The notes below the pieces were generated by a model. It saw only the letters and a program-made list of their open reading frames with translations. It was not told the DNA's origin and did no database searches. From assembly GCA_034440635.1 (NCBI GenBank), contig JAOTON010001129.1, positions 248,001-312,000 of the forward strand: a DNA stretch of 64,000 nt, in the 5' to 3' direction. Each line of letters opens with the position of its first letter. The first letter of the stretch is position 1. This DNA comes from Lepas anatifera. Lineage: Eukaryota; Arthropoda; Thecostraca; Lepadidae. Made by a program: the position numbers and the translations under genes. Shown piece by piece: positions 55,452 through 64,000 of the stretch.

Positions 55452-56229
55452 TTAAATGCTTCTGCAAATGACATCACAGTTCGGTGATTCAATGTGACGG
55501 GAACACATTTATTTTCAAAAGATGTACAATGATCCAAACAACCATACATGAAATTTACAACAGCCAAGTTCATTCCCAAACGGACAATAATGTGAATTCA
55601 AAATAGGGGAGGGTAACCCCCTATTCCTGTGCTTGTGTTAAAATGCTTCAACTCTAGGTTGACTGCTTGATTTTGACTCTTCAAATTGTTTTTATTTTAA
55701 AGTTGCAAGTTAATTAGAACATCAGTTACGATAGCATAGCTCCACAGTGACACCTAGCGTTATATATAGGAAGCTAAAAGTAGTGTATGCATTTCGAAAA
55801 CCATTTTTTCTTTATTTTGATATGAAAGAATACTGACATATGTCAAAACGCTTTCAAAAGAATTTTTGAATTTCACTGCACTACGGGTCAAGGTCACCGT
55901 TATAAAACTAGGTCATGAGGTCATCAAACATTTTTTGTTTAAATTTCAAAATTGAAGATAGCCAAAATGTTGCCCGTAAAATTTACATCCTAAAACAACA
56001 CAATTTTTAGAAATCACTTGAAAACTTTTGGAGCTATAGGCATTCTAATCAATGCCTGTCTAATAACCTTCAGAAATTGCCGGAGGCCATTTCTCTCAAA
56101 CCAATTTTTAAATAATTTTTTGGGTACCATGGGTGGATTCTACGTCCTTGTGAGTCCCCATATACCAATTTTGGAGGAAATAAAAAATAGTAGGGTTTTA
56201 TGCCTTGGTCGATTTATGTGGAATGACCC

Positions 56230-58060
56230 AGCTGGGACCTGACCTAGGGAGCTACCATCTCCCCATGGTCATCAATATTACGACCCAGGCCGGGGAAGTT
56301 CACCCCCATAGGGTGCGAAAGACGCGCTGGGAGTTCCGGAAGGCGGACTGGCGGGCATGGACCGAGTGCTGTGAGGCTGCCTTGTCAGAGGCGGTGCCCC
56401 AACCAGCCAGTGTCCAGAGCCTGTGCACTCACTTCACCGCCGTGCTGCAGCGTGCTAGCGCCCGTTTTATCCCGAGGGGCTCTCGGGCGGATCCTAAGCC
56501 CTGGGCGCTTGACCCGGAGCTTCTGGAAGCCATCGAAGAAAGGAAGGCGGCGCGCGCAGAGGTCACTGACGGAGACCCGGACTCCAAACTCCGCTGGATC
56601 CGTGCTAAGCAGCACGCAGCCACTGTGGAGGCGAAAGTCTCCCGGGCGAAATTTCGCGAATTCGTCTCGGAGAAGCTGAACCGGCCCAACGACATCGGCA
56701 GAGTCTCCAAACTTTTGAAGAAATGGGAAAGGGCGACGGATGATGAGCACCGTGACGGACAGGCGATGGAGGATAACGGCCGAGTACTCATCAAGGACTC
56801 CGACAAAGCCGAGGCCTTCTGCAACACCAATGCAAGGGTACCGCGCCAAGTCCGAGCCCCGAAGTTGGACCGCGAAGCCAAGGCCAAGTCCAGAGACCCA
56901 GCCTTCTCTCGCTGTGCGGAGTGCGATGGAGCCCGCACCCTCTGCGCCGAGTTCACCATGCAGGAACTGGTGCGAGAGCTCCAAAGCCTGAAGTTGAGGA
57001 AGGCCCCGGGCCCTGACCTCATCACCAACGAGATGCTCAAGTACCTCGGCCCCCGTCGCCCGGGAGGCTCTGCTGACCTTGATTAACAGCTCGTGGCGGG
57101 AAGGCACGGTCCCAAGGGGGTGGCGCCAAGCCACGATAGTGCCTATCCCAAAGTCCGGCAAGGACAAGCGCCTCGTCGGTAGCTATCGCCCGATAGCGCT
57201 GACCAGCCACCTTTCCAAGCTGACGGAGCGTCTCATCCTCTCCCGTCTCTCGTTCGCCGCAGCTCAGCGTGACCTTATCCCCGCAGAACAAGTGGGCTTT
57301 AGAGAGGGACGGTCGGTAGAGGACAGCCTTGGACGCCTCGCCCAGCAGGTAAAAGACAGCTGGAACCGCCCCAAGGCGCGATCCAAGAGGACCGAGGACG
57401 GAGCTACAGCCGAAAAGTACGTCCTACTGGCCTTCGATTTTGTCCGTGCCTATGACACGGTTGACCACCACCTGCTACGAGCCCGACTGCTGGAGAAGGG
57501 AGTCCCGTTGTGCCTGGTCCGATGGACCTGGAGTTTTTGCGCGACCGCCGGGCACGAGTGGAGGTCAACGGCACCAAGAGTCGTGAGCGGGTGTTCCGGG
57601 CAGGCCTGCCGCAAGGCAGTGTCCTGCCTCCGACCTTGTTCTTGTTATGGGCGGCCCCGCTCGCGGCTGATCTCAAGAGGATCCCGGGGGTATCCTCTTC
57701 CTCTACGCTGACGACACTGCGACCCTGTGCGGCGGCAACGATATATCGACGGCCAGGACCACAGCTCAACTGGCCGCGGACGCTCTGGTTAGATGGCCCC
57801 ATCGGTCGAAGATGCTTGTAGCCGGAGAGAAGACCCCAGCCCTCGTCCCCTCCCAGTGGTCCCGTGACGCGGTCGACTGTATCGTCAAGGTGGCGGGGAA
57901 GATCGTTGAAGCGGGAGAGCACCTCAAGTTACTGGGAGTCACACTAGACCGGCTGCTGCACTTCGGGGCTCACTGCCGCAACATGAGAAAACGGACCAGG
58001 CCGCGACTCGCTCATCTCAGGTCGCTCACCGGACGGGACTGAGGACTGGAAGAACGGCAG
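56230..58060 (+). pseudogene. LINE B2 endonuclease end and reverse transcriptase
   Basis: Starts LGSYHLPMVI (endonuclease C-terminus), continues with a linker rich in Glu/Lys/Arg (56330-56930) and RT motifs LRKAPGPDLITNEMLKYLG, YRPIALTSHLSKLTERLI, EQVGFREGRSVEDSL, LLAFDFVRAYDTVDHHL, FRAGLPQGSVLPPTLF, a broken YADDTATL (about 57705) and HLKLLGVTLDRLLHFGAHC. Frameshifts occur near 57060, 57540 and 57700 and a stop at 58040. The RT core is clearly the same family as B1 and the 14.4-kb relic. Confidence 0.88.
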
Positions 58061-58873
58061 CTCAGAGCGGTAGCTAACGGCTACGTACGGGGTGCCATCG
58101 AACTTGCAGCTGCCGCCTGGCTGCCAGCGACCCCCCATCCCACATCGACATCCTGGAGAGGGAGATGCGCGCAGCCGCACGTCTGATCACCGGCTGCCCC
58201 CTGTCTACGCCTGCGCACGCCCTGATGGCGGAGGCCGGCTTGACACCAGTTTCGGCGCGCCGCACCACACTGGCTGCGAGATTCCTGGCCAAAGCGCGAG
58301 CCCTCCCGCCGTCAGACCCCCTGCGAGAGGTTGCGGACGCCACGGCCCCGACCCGACTGACGAATACGGTGGGCTGGCGGGTGGTGGGACTGGCGGCGTG
58401 GCAGGCCGCTGGTGTCACCGCCCCTGTAGGGCCCGCCCTTTCCACGCGCTTGCCGCCGTGGACGGACCCTGGCACCGTCACGTTCAGGCTGGACGTGGGT
58501 GAGGGCCTACCAGTCGGAGCGTCTCCCGAACAGATGAGACAGGCTGCGTCCAACCATCTAGCGTCGCTTCCCGCAGTGCGCAACCTGGCTGTGGACGGAC
58601 GGCTCAGCAGAGGCCGGGGTGCTCAAGGGAGGCGCCGGAGCACTTATCGAGGAACCAGACGGCACCGAACACTCACTACGCACCCCGGCCGGTGCACTGT
58701 GCTCCAGCTACCGTGCGGAGCTCTTTGCACTGCGAACCGCTCTGCAGCATCTCCACGATGACCCGGCTCACACTGATGACCCAGTCGTAGTGTGCACAGA
58801 CTCCCAAGCAGCACTGGCTACACTGCGGCAGGCTCCGTCCTCCCAGACATCCATGCTCGGGGCCGCAATCTGG
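58061..58873 (+). pseudogene. LINE B2 thumb/RNase H start
   Basis: Reads MRAAARLITGCPLSTPAHAL and later GGAGALIEEPDGTEHSL, SSYRAELFALRTAL and VVCTDSQAAL before ending at GAAIW, where LINE A2 joins. The first RNase H aspartate region is frame-shifted near 58610. Compared with B1 the protein would go on for about 200 more residues. Confidence 0.8.
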
Positions 58874-58992
58874 ATGATGATTATTGGTGTTTAAGGGCAC
58901 TTCAGCTTCTTTGGCTATATGTGCCCAGCATTGTCAGGTTAGGTCAGTTCAAAATGATCTTGGTTAGCTAAGAATTTTCTATGCCGGAGGTG

Positions 58993-61900
58993 TCACTGCT
59001 GAAAAGCGCTGTGAGGGCTATAAACGATGTCAAACTTTATTTCTTTCAGGTAAGATAAAACGTGTTTGATGTCTACGACGGGATCGTTTCCAAGACACTG
59101 CTCTAAAGAGACCGATGGGAAGAATCGACGCATTTGCCTTTTCAGATTGTCACAGCAGTCTACCTCGGATAAAACATGCTGGACAGTAAGGCGGTTGCCA
59201 CAATGTACACACAGGTTAGGAGTAGAGCTATTCAGGTGGTAGGCATGAGTGGCATAACAGTGCCCGATGCGGAGTCTAGAGAGGGCCACCTCCTCTCTTC
59301 TGCTTTTTCTGTTGCTCGACTCCCATCTCTCAATGGAGGTGCGCAGGCGTTTCATAAAGCACTCTGGCTCTGCAGCCCACCTTGACTGCCATTCAGTCTC
59401 CTGTAGTGTTCTGAACGATGCTTTGAGGTCTGAAGCCGGAATCCTAAACTGACGCGAAGGGGGTAGTACGGACGCCTCTTTCGCAACCTTATCGACTTTT
59501 TCGTTCCCTGAAATTCCAATATGGCTCGGTACCCAAAGAAAGCGCACATCAGTCCCTCTGGCGGAGATCGCTGACAGAAGCCTTCTTATAGATGGTATAA
59601 GCCAGTTTTGCTGTGGGTGATGAGATTGGAGTGCTGTCAGTGAGCTAGCAGAGTCCGTTATGATAAGACATCGATCCTCTTGAGAACGCTTGATGTGTCT
59701 TAAAACCCGGAGAATGGCATATAGTTCTGTGGTAAAAACCGAAACAGACCCTGGTAGGCTAAACCCCTGACTCAGTCCCTCCCCTAAAAGGGCGCTTCCA
59801 GCACCGCCGGTAGACTTCGAGCCGTCGGTGTAGAACCGGGCATGACCTGCATAGGAGCCGATTTTGCGCAGCGCTAAGGCCAGAAATTCTGAGGGTAGTG
59901 TTGCTGCTTTTTTTATGGCGCATCAGATCGAGATCGCATTGTGCAGGGATGAGTCGCCATGGTTCCGTACGTTCTGGTCGCGTTTCAGCAATTACTTCCA
60001 GGTCAACGCCGCTGCCTTCTAACCACAGAGATACACGCAAACAGAGAGCTCGTGAAGATGTCTGTCGCACCATTCTGAGGGGCATAGTCAAATTTTCGTC
60101 GAAAATCCACCTGTATGTTGGATGGGACGGATCCTGCCTGATTTTGCTAGCGTATGATAATGCCAACCGCTTCCTTCTCAGGTCTAGTGGAGGTTCATTG
60201 GCGTCTACTAGAAGGCTTGCCCTGCGGGACGTGCGAAAAGCGCCCGTCGCCACTCTAACACAGGCGTGGTGTACAGCGTCCAGAGGCTGCTTAACGTTGC
60301 TCAAAGCACCATCATATACTACTGAGCCATAATCTAGTACGGACCTAATGAGAGCACGGTACAAACGGAGAAGTGTTAACCTATCGGCACCATAAGATGT
60401 GCGAGAAATCACCTTTAGCACATCCATCCGTTTGAAACATTTATCACGCAGGAGTGATATGTGGGGGGCGTATGTCAAGCGTTTATCCATCGTCATGCCC
60501 AGGAACTTGGCTTCCGGGACGATTGGGACTCTCCTGCCGTATAAACGGAGACTGATGTCAGTACACGAGCGGCGGCGGCAGAAGTGCATACACACAGTTT
60601 TCTCAGTGGAAAATCTAAAACCGTTCTTCAGGCTCCATTCGGATAACCGGTCTATGCATATTTGGAGCTGTCGCTGTGCTGAAATCGAGGTGGAGGTGCT
60701 TAACCACACCGCTAAGTCATCTACGAACAGAGATTTCTCGACTGTGGGAGGTAGAATTTCGCAGACGTCATTAATTAAGATACCGAACAGGGTCACGCTT
60801 AAAACGCCGCCCTGGACCACACCACTCTCCTGGTAGAAACTATCAGACAGCGAGTTGCCCACTCTCACTCTGAACTTCCGTCTCTTCATAAAATTGTCAA
60901 TAAAGAATCCCGTGTGACCCTTGATGCCAGCTTTCCGTGCCTTGTCTAAAACCGCGTAGCGCCAGGCTGTGTCATAGGCCTTTTCGATGTCAAATAGTAA
61001 AGCGAACACGTGTTGCTTTGAGGCGAATGAACGGCGTATTGATGAATCTAGCGATGTAAGATGGTCGGTAGTGGACCGCCCTGCGCGGAATCCACATTGA
61101 GCATTAGAAAAGAATCCGGTGCTCTCCAGGTACCAAACCAGACGTGCGTTTACCATGCGTTCTAAGAGTTTACATACACATGAGGTCAAGGCAATCGGTC
61201 TATAGTGAAGGGGGTCGCTACCATCCTTGTCGGCTTTTAAAACTGGGATGACAGTGGCATCTCTCCAGGCAGTGGGAAAATCGTGTGTGGTCCAAAGGAA
61301 GTTGAAGTAAGACAATAAAGCAGTAGAAGACCGTTCGCTGAGATTCTTTATCATGTCAATGTGTATACCGTCCGGGCCAGCGGCTGTGCTTCTCGCCCGA
61401 GACAGTGCGGTGTTAAGTTCTGATATGGTAAAAGGGTCATTGTATGATAGTTGTTCATGGGAGCTAAAACTCACTGGGAGACGTTCCCTCCGTTCTTTGT
61501 GCCGTAAAAACCTTGGGTCTGAACAGGCCAGCCGCCAGCGAGCAGCCCACGCATTGCCGAAGGCGTTCGCTACCTCTGTGGGGTTAGAAATTGTTCCGCC
61601 GGAACCTGTCAGAACCGGCAGGGACATGGCACAGCTACGGCCGGCCAGACGATGTACTCGCCGCCAAATTGTTGTTAATGGTGTTAGCCGATTTATTGTT
61701 GTAATATAAGTTTGCCATGATTTTCGTTTTGCATCTCTAACTGTGCGTCTGGCTAGTGCTTTTGTACGTCGGTATTCTATTAAATTGTGAGTTGTCGGCT
61801 GTCTTGTAAATAATTTAAAACGGCGTCGACGTTCTCTAATGGTGCGCCTGCACTCCTCCGTCCACCAGGGCACGGGGATGCGCCGTGGGAGCGAGCTAGT

Positions 61901-62788
61901 CTTAGGTATGAAAGTCTCAGCCGAGTCTAGAATTCGAGCACGCAGCTCCTCCTCGCATATTGTAGCGGTTTCGGCCTCGTCTGGTGTAAAATCGAGGACA
62001 CAGTCAGAGGTAAAACCCTGCCAGTCGGCCCGCCGTAAGTTCCACTGCGGCGTTCTCCTGCCCGGATGTGGGGTCTCAGACCAAAGCCAGATCGGGTAGT
62101 GATCGCTGTTGCACGGATGCGAATGAGTTCGCCACTTAAAGCGGTCGGCTATTGAAGCTGAACAGAGAGATAGATCAACTGCCGATGCTGTTCCAGAAGG
62201 CAATGAGATGTGTGTAGGGTGACCTGTGTTTAAAGTGCATATGTTAAAGCGGTGGATTATTTCCTCCAAGCGCCGGCCTCGCCTATTTGTGCGGGGGCAG
62301 CCCCATGTTGTGTTATAAGCGTTGAAGTCACCTAATATTATATAATTTGCTGGCAACTGTTGTATTAAATTTGTGAGTTCATCGCCAGGAAAGTCCTCAC
62401 CGGGAGGGAGATATAGGGATACGATGGTTGCTTTAAATTGTTGTAGGTCAACGGTCGCTGCTACAGCCTGTAGGCTTGTTCTCAAGCGGAACGGATGGGC
62501 AGCGACGCTAAAATGGGCAAGCAGCGCTACTCCTCCATGAGCAATTGTTGTGGAATGAACGTCGTATCGAAATGTTTTATAGTATATTTGCTGGCAATGA
62601 TGGTCATGTTTTAGCTTGGTCTCCTGTAAGGCAACTACTACAGGAGTTTTCTGTGCTAACAATGTTTGGAGTTCCGTGTGATTTGCCCTAAAACCTCTCA
62701 TGTTCCACTGTAAAATAAACGTCATTAAGTAGAGTACGAGTAGGGTGTGTAAAAACTTTCCTAGATTGAAACCTCGGTCGTCTATCAT
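58993..62788 (-). CDS. LINE A2 ORF2: endonuclease, reverse transcriptase, RNase H (one frameshift)
   Basis: Endonuclease (about residues 10-235): LQWNMRGFRA, ALQETKL, LGDFNAYNTTWGC, NSDHYPIW. RT (about 440-760): RPIALTSCVCKLLERM, NAQCGFRAGRSTTDHL, LLFDIEKAYDTAWRY, GVVQGGVLS, SLFVDDLAVWLS, LGMTMDKRLTY. RNase H (about 960-1100): FYTDGSKSTGG, TTELYAILRVL, ITDSASSL, VPSHIGISGNEKVDKVA; then CVHCGNRL...HVLSEVDCC. I chose ATG 62788 because it overlaps the ORF1 stop (ATGA); an in-frame ATG lies at 62797. The only break is in a run of seven Ts (plus 59908-59914), where one base must be skipped. The frame is then open to the stop at 58993, 1264 codons in all. It may be a real mutation or a sequencing error. 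Confidence 0.93.
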
Positions 62789-64000
62789 GTTTCCCAACTC
62801 CTCCCGTCGAACATCTCTGGTTCTCTCCAGGCAGCGCGGGAGTTCCAGTTCCTTGCCTCACGTGGAGGGTTATTAGGGTCCCTTGGGGGCGAGCGTTTAG
62901 CAAACACTGGCCTCTCTACCATGTATGCATCGCCTGTATACCCCGGCCTCCCGTCATCTTGGGGGATGGGCCTTCGTATGCGCTGTCTGAGGTCTCCCGA
63001 GTTCCTTAGATCTGCTTGAGCTGGCCCTAAATTCTCCATGGATTGGGCACGCTGAGTTTGATTGAGTTTGATTTGTTGTTTTGGTGTTTTTACAGTGACT
63101 CGAGGAATTGATAGTTCGAGGCCTTTGCTGGAGCGGAAAGAGTGCTCCGGACGCTGTTTTTGTGTTATTTTTGTTGTGTCCTCGCTACTTTTGGTATTTG
63201 TTGTTGGAGATGTGAGCTTACGTTTCTTGCTTTGTGTTACAGTACTAGAAGCGACTTCGGCTGCCTGTTGTGGGTGGACTCTTTGACGTATTGGTTTGTC
63301 ACTGGTCGGAGGGGGCATCAGGGCAGACCCATCCACTTCCTCCGGGGCTTGGCCCTCACCCTCATAGGGGTTTGCCTTTGTGCCTGCGGCCTCCTCAGGG
63401 GGAAGCGTAGGAGTGATGTGTTCCGTCATGGAAGACGGCACGACTGGGCGTTGGGGAGGTGGTGATAGAGTTGGGGAGGCTTCCCGAGCTCTCTTGCCGG
63501 AGGTTTCAGTTTGAGGGGGATCACGGCTGACTGTGCAGCTCTGGGAGGCTGACTCGGCACTGAGCGCTCGGAATTCTGACGGGTCCGTCCCCACTGCAGC
63601 GTCTCGGTACTGTGGTGGTGGTGATGACGTTTGCGTCGCTGCGTCGACTTTCTCCCCACAGCCCATCTGTTTGCAGCTGGAGTCATCTGGTTGACTGGGT
63701 AGGAACTTAGCAACCAACGCGAGGAACTGGCGGAGGGAGAGATTCATGAACTGACCGATGTTCGAATCCACGGTAAGTGCAGGACGGGTCTCAGTGATGG
63801 TTTCAGCTGGTGCGACACTGTGCTGGGATCCCACCAGGGCATCTCGGTAAGGAGAGTGGTCGGTAGAGGGCTTTGCCCGGGGTGTTACGGGTGTGGCCGC
63901 CGGCACTGGTTTTGGAGGAAGTGGGACTTTTCTTTTCTGGGTCTCCTTAGCCTCAGTCAGTTTAGGGCACAACCTGCTCCATCGCCTCCACATCCAGCAC
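62785..64000 (-). CDS. LINE A2 ORF1, C-terminal part
   Basis: An open minus-strand frame runs from the window edge to TGA at 62785-62787. It is rich in Pro, Ser, Thr and charged residues, with SKKRKL as a possible nuclear signal, and ends REPEMFDGRSWET. No zinc knuckle (CCHC) is visible. In I-clade elements these are expected nearer the middle, here probably beyond 64000. ORF1 proteins bind element RNA as nucleic-acid chaperones; this role is inferred from position only. The stop overlaps the ORF2 start. Confidence 0.75.
   Translation of the reverse strand, partial: CWMWRRWSRLCPKLTEAKETQKRKVPLPPKPVPAATPVTPRAKPSTDHSPYRDALVGSQHSVAPAETITETRPALTVDSNIGQFMNLSLRQFLALVAKFLPSQPDDSSCKQMGCGEKVDAATQTSSPPPQYRDAAVGTDPSEFRALSAESASQSCTVSRDPPQTETSGKRAREASPTLSPPPQRPVVPSSMTEHITPTLPPEEAAGTKANPYEGEGQAPEEVDGSALMPPPTSDKPIRQRVHPQQAAEVASSTVTQSKKRKLTSPTTNTKSSEDTTKITQKQRPEHSFRSSKGLELSIPRVTVKTPKQQIKLNQTQRAQSMENLGPAQADLRNSGDLRQRIRRPIPQDDGRPGYTGDAYMVERPVFAKRSPPRDPNNPPREARNWNSRAAWREPEMFDGRSWET

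Larger units (their letters stand above)
53131..55637. mobile_element. 2.5-kb TTAA element, family E
   Basis: TTAA at 53127-53130 and 55638-55641 flanks CCCTTACACGTAGAGGGGGG and, from the right, CACAAGCACAGGAATAGGGG. The termini are only loosely similar, so the boundaries are less certain than for other families. The position, exactly between the two arms of the long-inverted-repeat element, supports it. The interior has TGACCT half-sites and a ~170-bp tandem repeat, and hosts family F copy 2. Confidence 0.55.
52514..56229. mobile_element. 3.7-kb element with ~500-bp inverted repeats (MULE/foldback-like)
   Basis: The arms at 52514-53015 and 55735-56229 are inverted copies. Shared landmarks are CATTCCAC(C)ATAAATCGACC at the tips, then GTAGAATC(T/C)A(T/C)CCATGG, GGCCTCCGGCA-type blocks, and GTGACCTTGACCCG near the inner ends. 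The flanks (AGATGGGAGC, AGCTGGGACC) agree at 8 of 10 bases, consistent with a diverged 9-10-bp duplication. Long inverted repeats with that duplication size fit Mutator-like or foldback elements. Without its nested insert the element is almost entirely palindrome. No transposase. Confidence 0.8.
51540..58873 (+). mobile_element. LINE copy B2, interrupted and 3'-cut
   Basis: This is a second copy of the GC-rich LINE directly after B1. It includes a probable 5' UTR (51540-51879), endonuclease (51880-52513), a 3.7-kb insert (52514-56229), the rest of endonuclease and RT (56230-58060), thumb and RNase H (58060-58873). It is cut at the RNase H motif ...GAAIW, where LINE A2 begins in the opposite orientation. 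Multiple frameshifts make it inactive. The distal part should resume beyond 64000. Confidence 0.85.
58874..64000 (-). mobile_element. I-like LINE copy A2, nearly intact (5' end beyond window)
   Basis: The 3' end on the minus strand is CCCTTAAACACCAATAATC followed by short ATC repeats at 58874, inserted in the RNase H region of LINE B2. It carries ORF1 (partial) and ORF2 with an ATGA stop/start overlap. Compared with A1 (same order of motifs, same 3' end) it is far better preserved and probably the youngest large insertion in the window. The 5' UTR, most of ORF1 and the target duplication are outside. Confidence 0.93.

Overview
The window is eukaryotic nuclear DNA. Spliced exons with GT/AG borders belong to two conserved animal genes, and almost everything else is transposable-element (TE) sequence. 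Gene content and the mix of LINEs with RNase H domains, tRNA-derived SINEs, hAT, TTAA-flanked and CACTA-like elements fit an invertebrate, probably an arthropod. I cannot fix the clade from sequence alone.

Host genes. (1) The last three coding exons of merlin (NF2, a FERM-family tumour suppressor) lie on the + strand at 3681-3844, 5055-5214 and 5481-5531. The protein ends in the classic merlin tail RVAFFEEL. Its 3' UTR holds a 40-bp minisatellite. (2) The last two coding exons of SART3 (Prp24-like U4/U6 snRNP recycling factor) lie on the - strand at 42021-42142 and 38466-38601, joined in phase. The genes converge, and about 31 kb between their ends is TE and satellite sequence.

Layout. 0-10 kb: end of a TTAA element, a 47-bp minisatellite, a SINE with perfect target-site duplication (TSD), merlin exons, then unclassified DNA. 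10-23 kb: a minus-strand I-like LINE (copy A1) split inside its RNase H domain by an 8.7-kb hAT insertion (10431-19123, 8-bp TSD). The hAT carries a long GGCGCC subterminal array, a SINE, a decayed LINE B copy, a TTAA MITE and an RT fragment. 23.7-33.1 kb: a ~350-bp satellite array broken by hAT MITEs, a CACTA-like element and a 2.2-kb hAT. 33-41 kb: TTAA-flanked non-autonomous elements packed with AGGTCA/TGACCT half-sites, surrounding the SART3 3' end. 41-48.7 kb: SINEs, a CR1-like LINE relic and AT-rich DNA without recognisable genes. 48.7-64 kb: two GC-rich LINE B copies and the almost intact I-like LINE A2. The second B copy is the host of a four-level nest: LINE B2, a long-inverted-repeat element, a TTAA element, and a smaller TTAA element inside that.

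The points most worth checking are the SART3 stop-codon minisatellite, the AGGTCA-loaded TTAA families, the A1/hAT and B2 nests, a filled/empty insertion-site pair for a MITE, and LINE A2, whose 1264-codon ORF2 is broken only by one homopolymer base. All family assignments come from reading motifs and comparing copies inside the window. No database search was possible.
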